From: Pseudopithomyces maydicus | Taxonomy: Eukaryota > Ascomycota > Dothideomycetes > Pleosporales > Didymosphaeriaceae | Reading direction: 5' to 3' | Length of the DNA stretch: 64,000 nt | Assembly (NCBI GenBank): GCA_026873275.1 | Contig: JANTUC010000005.1 | Span: 2,356,001-2,420,000 of the forward strand | Position numbers and translations under genes: made by a program | Shown: one piece after another, positions 11,289 to 23,236 of the stretch | How positions within the stretch are numbered: the first letter of the stretch is position 1 | How the letters are laid out: each line of letters starts with the position of its first letter | The notes under the pieces: model-generated | The model's database searches: none | What the model was told of the DNA's origin: nothing | The model's input: only the letters and a program-made list of their open reading frames with translations

Positions 11289-12229
11289 GGCTGGTGTTTA
11301 AGGCGGAGCATGAGAGGGGGACCCTGGGTGGGAGGAGACGGATAAGGTGTATTTGAGGATGTTGGGGATGAAGGGGTCAATTAAGGAGTTGTCGGCGAGG
11401 AGGTGGACGTGGTGGCGGATGACGATTGTGAGTTGGGGGAGGGAGAAGAGGGCGGAGGCAGGGTTGAGGAGGTAGGGTGGGGGTTGGATTTGCGTATGGT
11501 GCGCTATTGGTTGGTAGAGAAATGATTTGGGGTGGTTAGGGGTGGTCCGAACGATGATAGTAGAATGATTGGAGACTGGGGTAGGGTGGGTTGTTTATAT
11601 GAATGGCGTTCAGGATGTAATATATATGTGGTTTCCGGCCCGCAATTCACAAAGCAAATAAGCCAGAGGTATGAGTATAATGAGCAGGGTTTTTCAAGAG
11701 CAAAATAATCACTACATAAGAAAGCGCAGTACTTAAAAACGCGATAATATATTAATATTTACATTTGACTACAACTTTTTTCCCGGTCAAATTGAAGTTC
11801 TGAAAACGAGGAATTGCGCCGCAAGAAAGAGTTGCTAGAGAATAATAGAGACGTGACCATAAATCTGTATCTCGACACAAAGCAAAACGAGCGACAATCT
11901 TCCGATCCCTCCGCAAAGCAGAACTTAGAAGTCGCATAGTTTCAGCCTCTTGATCCCAGCCCCATGAAACCCCTTCAGCATATCCGCAAGGCTGGCCGTT
12001 TCCGCGTTTCGGCCCCCCGCTAGAGGCCTTAGGCCACCACCTAATCCATCTCGACCAGTCAAATTCCATAGGCTGCGCCAATATGCAAGCCAATGCATCC
12101 TTGTGAGGCTGTAAAGGAGAGCATTGGTGCGCCGTAGGGAAGTGCGGCAAGCAGATACGGGTGAAAGGGTTGGCACACTGATCGCTCTCCTCAAACTTCG
12201 CGTCGCACGTTTTCCTCTCAACGCGCAAA
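11289..12229. other. Intergenic, no supported gene
   Basis: G-rich sequence to about 11640 may be the true 3' coding end and UTR of the preceding gene. A 158-codon minus-strand ORF at 11752-12228 has no recognised motif and no supporting gene structure, so I do not call it. Confidence 0.4.
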
Positions 12230-13572
12230 ATGTCATCCGCTCCACCAAGCTCGTGCTGTAATATTGATCCAGACAGTGTCTCTCAATCAACCCGCACAAG
12301 CTGGTGCCAGGCGAACACCAATACATGCTCTGAGATATGCGGTGGCCAAGGTTCAGTATCGGAGAACTCGTGCGACGAGGTATGTGGATCGTGTACGCTT
12401 AATTGGGGATGGAATTGAAAAGTGCTAACATGCGACTCTGCGATATAGGTTACCCTTCAATATACCTGTAAATGCATAATCGGGACTGAGCCAGATCTGA
12501 GCGAATACGCGCAAACAGTTCCCTCGTTCGAGTGCGGAAAGTGGCAGAGCGACTGCATAGCAGATGGCTTGTCAATATCGACATGCACCGCTACCAAATG
12601 CGGTGACAAGGTTACCAGCGCAGAAGACTCCTCAAACGCCTCCAAATCCGCCTCTCTAGACCCTTCTCCATCCAGATCTACTTCAGAAAGCCGCTCCAGA
12701 GAATCATCGCTATCAACCCGCACTTCCTCATCCACATCGACGAGAACCTCCTCCTCGCCCGGCGGCAACGACACCACGCTCACAACCTCTTCAGAACGCA
12801 CATCCCCACCAGCTGCACAAACCACAGACCCATCCAACACAACCACCACAAACACAAGCACCTCTTTCCCACCCCCCACCTTCCCCGGCCTATCACCCGG
12901 CGCCAAAGCCGGCGCCGCGATCGGTCCCCTCCTCATGATCGTCCTACTCATCTTTCTACTCTTCTACATCCGCCGTCGCAAACGCAAAGGCAAAGCCCTC
13001 CGCGCAGTCCCCCGCGAACCGCAGGTCCCCAGCGACGAAAAACAACTCGCAATCCCCATCGCCGAGGAGATATCGCAGAAGCCCGAACTCGACAATAACG
13101 TTCCTGCGGGACGACGCGTAGATGTACCAGAGCTCGATGGGGGCTGTATCATAATGGGAATTTCGGGGTATATGGGGCGGGTGCTCATGTTGCGGAGTTA
13201 CCCTCTGGAACGCGAGCGTTGGAGATGGACGCGGGGGTGAATTCGATAGGGGATGCGATAACATTGGTTGAGGAGAGGGTGAGGAATGGGGATGGTAGTG
13301 TGAGTGCGAGTACGACTCCGGCTTCGACGAGGGCTGTTGTACAGGCTCAGTCGAACACAGAGCCGGCGGCGGTGCCAGAGCCGGAGCCGAGGCCACTCTC
13401 GCCGGCGCCGACGACAAAGTCGGTCAAGCCGTTGTCGGCAGAGGAGATTGAGGCGCTGGAGGAGGAAGAGCGGAGGTTGGACATGGAGATGGCGGAGGTG
13501 CAGAGGATGAAGGAGTTGAGGGAGCAGAAGTTTGCGATTCAGCAGAAGTTGAGGGAGGCGAAGCGGAGATGA
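12230..13572 (+). CDS. Cysteine-rich DUF7707-like surface protein with one membrane span
   Basis: N-terminal cysteine-rich domain resembling fungal DUF7707 proteins (T-R-x-S-W-C-Q, N-T-C-x-x-I-C-G-G, Y-T-C-x-C, P-S-F-E-C), then a long Ser/Thr-rich stalk likely to be O-glycosylated, one membrane span near base 12905-12975 (P-L-L-M-I-V-L-L-I-F-L-L-F-Y-I) followed by R-R-R-K-R-K, and a charged tail ending in a Glu/Arg coiled coil. This suggests a cell-wall or plasma-membrane protein facing outward. Intron at 12380-12448 (phase 0). No signal peptide is visible after ATG 12230; an upstream exon may be missing. One base is lost near 13157 (a GGG run), which shifts the tail to the frame ending at 13572. 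The 5' part is C-rich and the 3' part G-rich. Confidence 0.7.
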
Positions 13573-13823
13573 TGGAGAGTTGGATGGTGAATACGATACC
13601 CATTTTGTATAATTTGTGGACATTGATATGGCCGGGCAAGCCGGTTTTTAAATGTTGGGTACTAGAAACACAAGTCTGAGATGACGAAGATTTTTGGTGT
13701 TGAATACACGGAAACTGAGCACAGGATTTTGTTGCAAGGCTGGCAGAGCACATCGGTCACTATGCAGCGAAATATTCCGTTCTAGTCTTCGTGACTAAAG
13801 CGAGAAGCTTTGAAGAGCGAACG

Positions 13824-13938
13824 GAAGAAGAAGAAGAAGAAGAAGAAGAAGAAGAAGAAGAAGAAGAAGAAGAAGAAGAAGAAGAAGAAGAAGAAGAAGA
13901 AGAAGAAGAAGAAGAAGAAGAAGAAGAAGAAGAAGAAG
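13824..13938. repeat. (GAA)n microsatellite, about 38 units
   Basis: 115 bp of uninterrupted GAA/AAG triplets on the plus strand, between the convergent ends of the DUF7707-like gene (13572) and the MFS gene (14137). Long ORFs through it encode only homopolymers and are not genes. The polypurine tract could form unusual DNA structure, but no function is shown. Confidence 0.95.
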
Positions 13939-14136
13939 CAATTGATGACTAGGGCAATAGCAAAGCTCAAACCGGCTTGATGAGGACTCGATACAGTATA
14001 CAAAACAGAAAAAGGGTATAGGGTCTACTCTATATAAAAGTCTAACTCCGATATTACACCCTTCCACCATTACCATCCACCTTATTCAACAATCCACCTA
14101 GCACACTCACCATCAAATTCCCCAACTATCCCCTCA

Positions 14137-15906
14137 CTACTTCAACGAAACCACATACTTGCTCCTCCCCCTCAACACCGCCCCCCACTTATAAAATACA
14201 TACGGGATCGGCAGCACCACCAAACTAATCGCCCCCAAGACCGTCAACGTCCAATGCGTCCCCAAATTCCTATACATTGGAACTCCCAGCACCGTCATCC
14301 CTCCCGCAGCCAGATACCTCGCCAACGCCACAAACGTCAACGCACTCGCCGCATAAACCTCATACGAATCGATGATATACATGTAAGCGCTCATAAACAC
14401 GGAGACGATGCCGAAGCCAACGACGCCCGACGCGACGATGGGCGACCAGATGGAGATAGAGGCGTAGTCGGCCCATGCCATCCAGAAGAGGCCGATGGTG
14501 ATGAAGGGCGCGCCGTACATGGCAAAGAGGAGGCGGGATTCGCGGTTGAGGTGGGTGCCGTTGCCGGGGTCGTGGGAGCGGGCGAGTTGGCGCGTGGTTT
14601 GGGCGTAGACGATGGGGACGAGGATGACGGAGGTGAGGATGCCGAGGATCATGGCGACGAATATGGTGAAGGTTAGGCCGGGGTTGGTGCCGTAGACGTT
14701 GGAAAAAATGAAGGTGTAGCTGGGGGTTTTAGCGATGGATTGTGTGTGGGAGGGGGAGGGGGAGATATGCGCACCCATCGAGAAAGGTGAAGAGGACGAT
14801 GTTGATGACGCAGAGATAGAGGGTGAAGAAGAGCACGATGGGCTCGAGACAAAGAACAAAAGGGCGCTTGAAGTTTTTCTTTAGAATGTCGAGTGTACTT
14901 TGTCCGCTGAGTTCAGTGGCCGTTTTGAACCGCGAGGAGCCCGTCAGCTTGCGGAAATAATGCGCTCGGTAGATGAGAAGACGAGGACTCAGCGTCTCTT
15001 CCTTGAACGCAAGGAGTATGGCAATCACAAGACCATCAGTGATCAACATGATCCACTCCGTCCACCGCCAGCTCAGGACCCCAGTATACCCAATGTACGC
15101 CCCTATGACCGGACCAAAAACCTACACCACCATTAGTCAATCTCCCCTCAAAACACACAAACAATGCGCTTACCGGCCCCGCAAACCCCCCAATCGCCCA
15201 CAACGGAAACCCCCACGTCCGCTCCCTCGCATCCCAAACATCCGCCACCGTCCCCCCGCCACCGTCAACGGCGCAGACCCAAACCCACCCGCCAAAAGCC
15301 GGAACGCAAACTGCGCCTCCACATTCGGCGCCAGCCCCGCCGCCATGATCCAGATCCCGAACAGCACCAGCGTCACCACGTACACGGGGTATCTCCCCAC
15401 GAGCTCCGACAGCGGACTCGCGAGGAGCGCCCCCGCCCCGAAGCCCACCAGGTAGGTACCTGTCCCCGCGAGCGTCTCGACGATATCCGAAACGCCGAAT
15501 TCGGCGGCCGCGGGCGTCTTGCTGGTGGAGTCGATGGAGGAGGCGGCGGTCACGACGAAGGTGATGAGGACGGTGAGGAGGATGGCTTTAATGCGGCGGG
15601 GGCGGGACCAGTTGCGGGGGCTTGGGGGTTGGCTGGGGGCCAGTCCACGATGTAATAGGTTTCTCCATTTTCCCCTGTGGATTTTGTGATTCCTGCAAGG
15701 TTTTCGTAGGGGTCGGAATCTGTGATTCCTGCGAGGTTGGCGTAGGGATCGGTATCTTTTTCGTCATCTAGGCTTGCTTCTTCGTCGATTTTGGAGGCTG
15801 AGTCGGACGCTTGGGATCTGGAGCCAGGACTCCCAGGACGAGCGGTAGAATCCAATTGTTCTTGGACGCTTTCGCGGAGGTGCTTCAGCTGGAGTAGAGC
15901 GGCCAT
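14137..15906 (-). CDS. MFS transporter, DHA1-like (drug:H+ antiporter type)
   Basis: Major facilitator protein of the 12-span class, probably proton-driven efflux at the plasma membrane; substrate unknown. It starts at ATG 15906 with a ~110-residue polar cytoplasmic N-terminus that holds a duplicated D-P-Y-(A/E)-N-L-A-G-I motif. Then N-W-S-R precedes span 1, as is usual for this family, and G-x-L-L-A-S-P-L-S-E-L-V-G-R-Y-P is the motif A region. Introns at 15122-15173 and 14720-14774 both join the flanking membrane segments cleanly. Single bases are missing in runs near 15605 (C on the coding strand) and 15258 (G). The C-terminus is K-Y-V-V-S-L-K, stop at 14137-14139. It converges on the gene upstream across the GAA tract. 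Confidence 0.85.
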
Positions 15907-17881
15907 TGAGGTGTGTGGGGAAACGTGAGATGTGGATATTCAGCGAAGTAGACATTTGTCACAAGCTGCTCTTAAATAGTCGTATAGGGCGAGTTTCGGA
16001 TTATTGACAATTTCTAACTGTAAGGTTTAGTGTGGTCGATGGGCGGACCAAAGTAGAAGTATGCCTATGTACAGACCTCATCCAAATTAAGCAACCATGT
16101 CGCTCAAGGTATCTTGTCGGTTGACCTTATTGCACTAGCGTGATTGGGGTTGACGATCGGCGCCCAGCTCTGTGATAACGTTATAAGGCCTGTTCAGATG
16201 TTTGTTCGCCATTGCGACTCCATTGTGTCCGCTACTCGGGCGCTATCAGCCATGCACATGTGTAATCAGATCACTCCTGCGTACCTGCGTCGCTATTAGC
16301 CGGTAGTATACGGCCATTGGATACAACAGTATGAATAAGCAACGGGGACTTTATAATGCAGATACTATGTATTTCGTCTGCGGTTATAGTGGCTCCGCGG
16401 GTAACTTTATGAGTAATTTGACATCACAGAGGTTTAACGCACTAGGAAATCTAAGTCGGCACATCAAAAGTGTGTTGGTACCGAAGATACGACGGTTTAA
16501 AGAAACCGGTGTTGAGGCGCCGTGGACCACGAGCTCGGGGAGAACTAAGCCACAGGCCGGGTTAGCTAAACGATAATCTGGCCAATTAAATTATCACTTT
16601 TTAAATCCCTGCCTTATATACGAATGTTTTTCCATTTATTATAAGAAGAGACGATAGCTTTTTTTTAACTGTTTCTATTTAGTTAGCTCTATAATCAGCT
16701 GCCACTTTTTCCAAAAACAAAACAAAGAAACCGGTGGGATTGTAAGTGCACTGAGCCGGGGAGCACTAAACCCACCCGTAAACTAAAAAAAAAAATCGGT
16801 TATGGATATCCATACATTTGGAAGGTTTTCAAATTCTTGTAGTACATCTGAGGTACGTCATTGCATGTGATGGTCGTAATCAAGTGTGATTTCTGGGAGT
16901 TTGGTATGTCATACAACTACAGAGCTTTACTCTGGTGGCGAAGAATAACAAATAAAAAAGAAAACGGACCGAATAAACGGACTGGATACAACTTGATCTT
17001 TGCCGTTAGCACACCCCTTAACAGAAAATAAGAGTATGCGTCCAAAGAGAGCTGAATAAAACAGTCAATGTTGATCGGAACATTGCATGTCCAGAGCTCT
17101 ACTCCAACCTAGATAAAGATCATGCCGACTCCAGCCAAAAGCAGATCAATCAAAGGTAAACTAGACACAACAGATCCATCAACAATAAGCACCAGAAATT
17201 ATGCAGTCATAAGAGGGGACGACGGCTTTTTCTCTATCTATTTTCACCCAGTTAGATCCACACTCAGCTGCTACCTTTCTCCAAAAACGAAACAACAAGC
17301 ACCAGGATAATATACCAAACATAAGAGGGTGAATGTGATTGATACCCATCATTGGAATACCTATACCTGAACTGGAGCTTTAGGCAAGCATATATTTCAT
17401 GGCGCAGTACGCTCATATTGGTTCATTATTCTATATCTTTCTATATCATGCAAATACGTTCTATGCCACCCCGTTCATCGCTCGCGTTCATGGGTCTAAT
17501 GCAACTCTTTAATGGTTTGGTCCGTCCATCTTGTTGACGCTGGCCATTTCCTTGCTCTACCATACTTCGGTAAGCATCTGGATGAGTGCAAACTGGGGTT
17601 TCCTCTCCACCTCCAAGATCCCTATCACCCGGAGCTCTTCTGAATGACAAGCTTTCCGCCTGAAGATCGACACGAGGGTTCCTCGCCTAGTCGCTCAACA
17701 GAGCCATCCGCCATCCAAACGGCGCACCCGTCTCTGCCGCCACATGAAAGCAACCCCAGTCACACCCAACGTCTACCCTCAAGCCCCACCAACCACCGCG
17801 CTCGACTCGAGGACCTCCACACCCCGGTCGCCAATCTTATAGATAGATATATATATAAAAACCACCACATCGCCACCCCTC
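15907..17881. other. AT-rich spacer with decayed repeats
   Basis: Nearly 2 kb without a supported gene. It holds two pairs of related segments: 16502-16560 with 16726-16785 (both starting GAAACCGGTG and containing GGGGAG.ACTAA), and 16650-16732 with 17219-17301 (both containing TCAGCTGC and TCCAAAAAC). In the second pair copy 1 differs from copy 2 largely by C-to-T changes, often in a CA context, which is the RIP signature. Likely relics of a transposable element that cannot be named. Confidence 0.6.
16650..17301 (+). repeat. Direct repeat pair with RIP-like decay
   Basis: Copy 1 16650-16732 and copy 2 17219-17301, ~83 bp each. Copy 2 keeps GACGACGGC and TCCACACTCAGC where copy 1 has GACGATAGC and TCTATAATCAGC. 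The changes are mainly C-to-T on this strand. Confidence 0.6.
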
Positions 17882-19081
17882 TCACTCCACCCCACCATAC
17901 CCCCTAAACTCCTCACACGGCAAGTAATTATTCTCCACAAACGCCGTATCCAACCGCACGCCCCCGACCCCCTCCACTCCATCTCCTTCTCGCCCCCAAA
18001 CGGATGCAACCTCGCCCTGACCGTACCCCTCACCCGCTCGATCCCCCCTCGGTCGTCAAGCTCGTGTTGAAAAACCGGATCATATTGTCGCAGGTCTTCC
18101 CATCGGCGAAGGTGGGCTGGTTCGTTGCGTTTTTGAAGAAGGACAAGGGGTACATTTCGTCGGTTGTCGCGGAGAACAAGGTGGTGAGGGAGGCGTCGCC
18201 GGAGAGGCTGCGGGCGCTGAAGTAGGTGGTGCGGGGGTCGGTGGAGGAGGGCGAGAGCGAGGGCGAGGGCGAGGGGCGGTAGGCGTCGCAGGGGGGGTCG
18301 AAGGTCGCGGGGAAGGTGTTTGTGCCGTAGTCGGCTGCGCCTTTGAGGGCGATGGCGTGGGTGGAGGAGATGAGGAGGGAGGGCGCCCATTTGAAGGATG
18401 TGGTGTTGTCGTGCAGGAGGTCGAGGAAGGGGAATTCGATGCCGGTGCGCTTTTTACACGTTAGCCTTTTTCTTCTCTTGTTTTCTCTTCTCTTCTCTTC
18501 TTTTCATTTATAATATTTTTTTTTCTCGTTTTGACTTGTTTTGTTTTCTTTTAAAAGTCTACGTTGACGCAGCACGTGAAGCGGGCATGTCCACGGGTAC
18601 GGGTACGTCGACGGGTCCATACACATACCGTAAAATCATCAATCTTATACCCAAACGCCTGCACCTCATGATCATGCAACGCCTGCACCATGGCCGGATA
18701 CATGCCTGCCGGAAACCCGGGCAACAACGCCCTATACGCGTGCTCCAGGATCCGATACTGCGGCGGAATCAGGCGCCTGGCGAGCGCGAGCGTGATGGGA
18801 ATCACGGCGACGGTGCCGTTCAGCGTGCCCGTCGCATTGTTGGGGTATATGGCCGCAAGGGGGTTAGGCTGATCGACGCTCGTGCATGCTAGCGGGGCCG
18901 CGGCGTGCGTCCCAAAGTACGTCGAGGATGCATAGCGCAGGAACAGCAGCGAGATGAAGGATACCGCGAAGTATGACGTCCAGGAGGAGGAGGGGGTTGC
19001 GGATTTCTTGGGGTAGCGCGTGGTGAGGAGGGCGAGGACCGGGTGTGAGAGGAGGACGACGTCGAGGTAGGTGGGCCACAT
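17882..19081 (-). CDS. Membrane-anchored protein of unknown fungal family
   Basis: About 340 residues. It starts at ATG 19081 (MWPTYLDVVLLSHPV) with two hydrophobic N-terminal stretches; an in-frame upstream ATG at 19345 exists but would add a low-complexity extension. The body has G-T-L-N-G-T-V-A-V-I-P-I, M-Y-P-A, H-D-H-E-V-Q-A-F-G-Y-K-I-D-D-F, then I-E-F-P-F-L-D and F-K-W-A-P-S-L-L, and the C-terminus E-N-N-Y-L-P-C. I recall similar fungal hypothetical proteins sometimes placed near acetoacetate decarboxylase-like folds, but do not claim that activity. Several N-x-S/T sites fit a lumenal or secreted body. Intron 18450-18628 (179 bp, with a C/T-rich tract) is phase 0. Single bases are missing in G runs near 18046 and 17976. 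Confidence 0.6.
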
Positions 19082-19694
19082 GTTGGGAGAGGTGGAGGTG
19101 GGGGGAAGGGGGGGGGTGAAGGGGAGGGGGAGTGGCTTCGCCGACGCAGTGTATGTATGTATATCCTTATATAAATGTACGTACACAGCGAGCAGCGCGA
19201 GAAGGCACAAATGCAGAAAAAAAAAAGCAGACAGGTACATGCCCCTCTGCCGCGCCACGCACCCATATAAGAAACCGCACCTCCACCTCCCACCCATCGG
19301 AAACACAGCAACCCGGCGCACGGGCACGCAAACCCTCACGCGCACGCCTCGCGGTCGAACCCTCGACCAAGGTCTTCACCGCGCGGCTCCCGCCCGGCCG
19401 CCGTTGGTCGCAGGTGGAAAGCTTGCGTTCCGGCGGGCGCCCTGTCAGGGCGCGAGAGTGGAGCGCTGGCGGCGGGAGGGACCCCCGCCGAGACGCGGAC
19501 GGCTGCAAGGCCTGCAAGAGGGCGCGGACGGGTGCGCGAGGGGGACAGAGGGCGCGTCTTTTCTCGACTCGACCTGCCGCCGGGGAGGCGCACAGCGACG
19601 AAAACGTGTATTGTTGCCGTGGGCGTGCTGTGGATGCACAGGGTGTGTCAGGCGGGGTTTCATAGATTCGTGGGACGTGCGTAGGGCTGGCGAC

Positions 19695-19935
19695 CGAGAT
19701 CCATCTGTATCTGTATCTGTATCTCTCTGTCGCTCTCCTTCTCTCCATCTCTCTTTCTTTCTATCCATCTATCTATCCCACATACATACCTACCTAATCT
19801 ACCTCCCTACCTACCTACCTCCCCAACCCAATCCATCCCCCCGTTTCACGAAACCCACTAGTATATCCATACATCCCTACACACTCACACCTACATACAC
19901 ACCGTACATACATACATCCATACATACATATCTAA
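19695..19935. repeat. Simple-sequence tract (ATCT / CATA / CCTA motifs)
   Basis: Mixed 4-6 bp repeats: TATCTG units, then CATCTAT, TACCTACC and ACATACAT units. It sits in the spacer upstream of the gene at 17882-19081. Confidence 0.8.
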
Positions 19936-20114
19936 TCTAGCTCCCTCCGTTCAAGCACCCACCTTCCCACCGCGCCCGCAATTACGATCTACGCCCCAGC
20001 CAATCACACGCGCCGTTTCGCACCGCTAGCCCAACGCCACCCGGTAACATGGACATCCGAGAAACACATCACCGCCGCGTCTTCCAATGGATGGGCGGCG
20101 CTGGGCGGAGCGGA

Positions 20115-20275
20115 GGCAAGGGGGCGCTGCGTGCGTGCGTGCGTGGTAGCATGCCGGCGTGTTAGCATGCCGGCGTGTTAGTATGCGTGTTAGTGTGCGC
20201 ATGGTCTGGTGATGGGCTGGGCTGGGCTGGTGAGCTGGGTGACTTGGCTTGGCTTGACTTGACTTGACTTGAATT
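20115..20275. repeat. Tandem simple repeats
   Basis: GCGT x4, then TAGCATGCCGGCGTGT twice in tandem, then GGGCT and TTGAC/TTGGC pentamers. No coding signal. Confidence 0.8.
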
Positions 20276-21425
20276 TGCGGAAGAGTGCGAGCGAGATGAG
20301 GGAGGGATTTGCTTGCTAGAGGGCCGGAAGGGAAGGGGCCGAGGGGGCGGTGAGGAAGGGAGTGGGATGGGGTGGGATGATGGCTGGCTGGCTGGCTGGG
20401 GACGGTGGTATCGCCGAGGTGGATGGGTGGATGGGTGGGTGGGTGGTTGATTGTTTGACTGACTGGCTTTGGGGCCGGGGGGAGATAGTGGCGGGCGGCG
20501 TGGTGGAGTATCGGTATCTGGGTTCTTTGTGAGGGTGTCGTGGAGCGTTTCAGGCTCTTTGTGGTGGGTGTCTTGTTGGGGTCTTTGTACGTCCCGTGGG
20601 AGAGGAGGGTTTGCTTTCCAGGTTCGTTGTTGATGGCTGGAAGGACCTGGCTGGATTGTTTTCGTAGTGGTTGATGGTAAACAGAATACAAAGGAAAAAA
20701 ATAATGAGATACAAACAAAAAACTTGTTTGTGACACAAATGTGCATGCAAGGATATAGATCGAGTGCAAGAGGATGGAGGGAGCTGACAGACGGCGCAGG
20801 AGTACGTATACCAGAACCGTGGTAATCGATGATCTGAGGATTATCCAGTCCTTCGATTGGCGTCCTGGAGATGCAACTTGATCATCTCCATCGCATCTAT
20901 CGTGGACCAAACACCCACGCTAAAGCCATATACGAGATGAAAGTGCGCCTGCGCACTAAACCACATTAATACAAGAGAGTGCTTGGCATTCACGAGACGG
21001 CAGAAAAGCGTGGTATGATAGTATATATGTATGGAAGTGTTTGAGAATGGCCAGTGTTTTCATGGAGAAGCTATTGTATGTATGTATGTTTGCCCGGTCC
21101 TGGGGCGGTGTCAGCACGCGATTGTACGTTTGTCCATGCAACAAACACATTGCCATGCCATCAACCACCCCCACGACACAAACCCCAAAGATACGTAAAA
21201 TATTCAGCTTGAAGAGCAATCTTAATTAGAAATTTCTCATTGGACATAGCTCTCCTCTATATGTATGTACGTTTCCATCCGCATGCATATTATATGATGC
21301 CATCCCCACGCTGCAAAACAATCGGGTATCTCTATATTCGGTTCCACATCTTTCCTTCCATCCTGCTTCCCACTTGCCAATGTATCCATTCATCCATCCA
21401 CCCAACCTATCAGTCCACCCACCCC

Positions 21426-22863
21426 CTACGCCACATACGCCCCACTACTCCTCTCCCTCAACAACTCCTCCACCTTCCCATCCTCCATCCTCTCCACCTT
21501 CTCTTCCAACGTCTGCTTCCCCACGCCCTCCTTCTCCTTCTCCCTCTCCTCCACCGTCCCCACCCCCTCCCCTTCACCACACTCTCCCTCCTCCCCCTCC
21601 CATCCACGCTCGACCCCTCCGTCGACGAGCTCGCCGACCTTCCAAACCCCAGCGCCGCAAAACCCGAGTAAATCGAATTCGCCAGCGCCGTCGCCGCCGT
21701 CGGACGCTCCTGCCTCGTCTCGCGCTCGTCGTCCGACGTCGCTGTCGACGAGGAGCGCGAGTGCGAAGATGGCGTCGGCGTCTCGTTGGAGGAGGAGGTG
21801 ATGGGGCGGGTGAGGGAGTTGGAGTCTGAGCTAGAGCGGGGGGATCTTCTGTTGCTGTTGGGCGGTGTCCGTCTAACTGGTGTGTCGCTTCCGGGTGGTG
21901 AGTCTGCGTCTGCGCCGCCGTCTGCGCCCCTGCCTCTGCGCTACGCTCCGGCTCCCTCAGCGTATCCTCCAGCTTCTGCCCATACAGCAGCGTAAAGATA
22001 ACAACGAACAGCACCTCCTCCGTCCGCCGGTCCTTCAGCACGTACCGCAGCTGATGCGTCTTATCGTCAATATACTTGACCACCGAGATGGAGAACCCGG
22101 GGATCCTGAGCGCGAAGTTGGCAAAGTCGAGGTACGGGTTGAAGAAATCCGCCTGGTACATGCGGCCCGCCTCGAAGGTGAAGTTCTCCAGATTGGCGCC
22201 CGTCAGGAAGTGCTTCCGCCGCTTGGACGTCTTGGCCGGGATGTGCCCGTCGGCGCGCACGCGCTGGCCGCTGCCGTCGGCGCCCTCTTCGATGACGCCC
22301 TGCGCGGTGGTTTCCAGGGTGGTGAGTTGTTTCTGCGCGGGCACGTCGGACGTGTGCTCGCCGATGCGGAAGGCGAAGAAGGAGGAGAGGGCCGGGCCGT
22401 ACAGGTACGGTTTGTCCGAGTAGGGGTCTGCGTAGATGCCTGGGTCCAGAATCGTGGTGACGATGCGCATGGCGTAGCGAAAGCCAGGGGGCAGGCGGTC
22501 CTTGATGCTGTGGTCGAAGTCGAAGCCGGTTACCAGATCGCTGCCCTTGATATCTCTTTTTGGCACGAACGAGAAGCCGATGGAGTAGCGGTCGGACGTG
22601 TGCAGGGGGTGTTTGAAGTAGTCTGATGTGGTGGGGGAGGCGCGGGGCAGGCCGTTGTAGTCTTTTATGCGGATCTTCAGCCAGCAGGACATGAGGTCGT
22701 TGTCGATGAGATGGGGCTCGCCGCTATTGACGTTGACCTCGCGGTGGGTGGCGGGGTCGTAGGAGGGGCCTGCTGTGACCTGGAGGCGGTACTTGTCGCG
22801 GGCGGCGGGATCAACCACGCCGGCTTCTGAGCGGCCCATTGCGGTATTCTGGGGGGCAGACAA
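21426..22863 (-). CDS. DUF1769-like conserved fungal protein
   Basis: About 480 residues, single exon, ATG 22863. The N-terminal ~310 residues match what I know of the fungal DUF1769 family: R-L-Q-V-T-A-G-P-S-Y-D-P, S-D-Y-F-x-H-P-L-H-T-S-D, F-D-F-D-H-S-I-K-D-R-L-P-P-G, K-P-Y-L-Y-G-P-A-L-S-S, Y-Q-A-D-F-F-N-P-Y-L-D-F, L-R-Y-V-L-K-D-R and E-V-L-F-V-V-I-F-T-L. Function is not established. The tail is low-complexity Ser/Thr/Pro followed by a Lys/Glu-rich stretch; its frame is broken by missing bases near 21850 and 21575, and the most plausible end is A-Y-V-A with TAG at 21426-21428. The 3' coding end is very G-rich, while the conserved part is balanced. Confidence 0.75.
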
Positions 22864-23236
22864 GTGTAATGATTAATTGATATGATGGCAGTCGTACTGG
22901 GACGAGAGAGTGAAGGGCACGTGGAGGGTCAATGGGGGCAGGCGCTCGTAGGATGAAGTAGTGCAGCTGAAACGGTTGTCAGTCGAGGATCCGGAGCCTC
23001 GCTTGAGCCCTGAGGATCACATCACACGTGAGGCCGATAAGGCGCCACAAAAGCTGGCACAGAAACACGGCTTGACGCGTGTTGGGTTTGGGGATGCATG
23101 ACGACACCCCAACGCCCCTGCAGTAGCCGCGCGTCTGCGGCCAATCAGCGCCACACGTGTGGTTTCGTAAGCGAGGCGGCGGGTGGGCGGTGGCTGTGCG
23201 TTGACGACGACTCTACCCTTAGGAGCAGCCTGAATA
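22864..23236. other. Spacer between the DUF1769-like gene and the duplicated GPI16 tail
   Basis: Must contain the promoter of the DUF1769-like gene at its left edge. Two CACGTGxGG-like sites occur (22919 and 23025 region). Nothing else recognised. Confidence 0.35.

Larger units (their letters stand above)
19082..21425. other. Low-complexity spacer, no supported gene
   Basis: 2.3 kb dominated by short tandem motifs: ATCTGT and ATCT/CATA runs at 19695-19935, GTGC and TAGCATGCCGGCGTGT duplicated at 20115-20185, CTGGG/CTTGA runs at 20215-20275, GGCT and GGGT runs at 20380-20450. Long ORFs here (for example 20026-20910 on the minus strand) are translations of these motifs. Confidence 0.6.

Noticed and set aside
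11752..12228. 158-codon minus-strand ORF next to the DUF7707-like gene
   Set aside because: No family resemblance, no splice evidence and odd composition. It could be real but is not supported.
13782..14076. Minus-strand ORFs with Phe or Leu homopolymers
   Set aside because: They only read the GAA microsatellite.
20026..20910. 294-codon minus-strand ORF
   Set aside because: It translates tandem simple repeats (His/Pro/Ser-rich), shows no motif, and overlapping frames are equally open.
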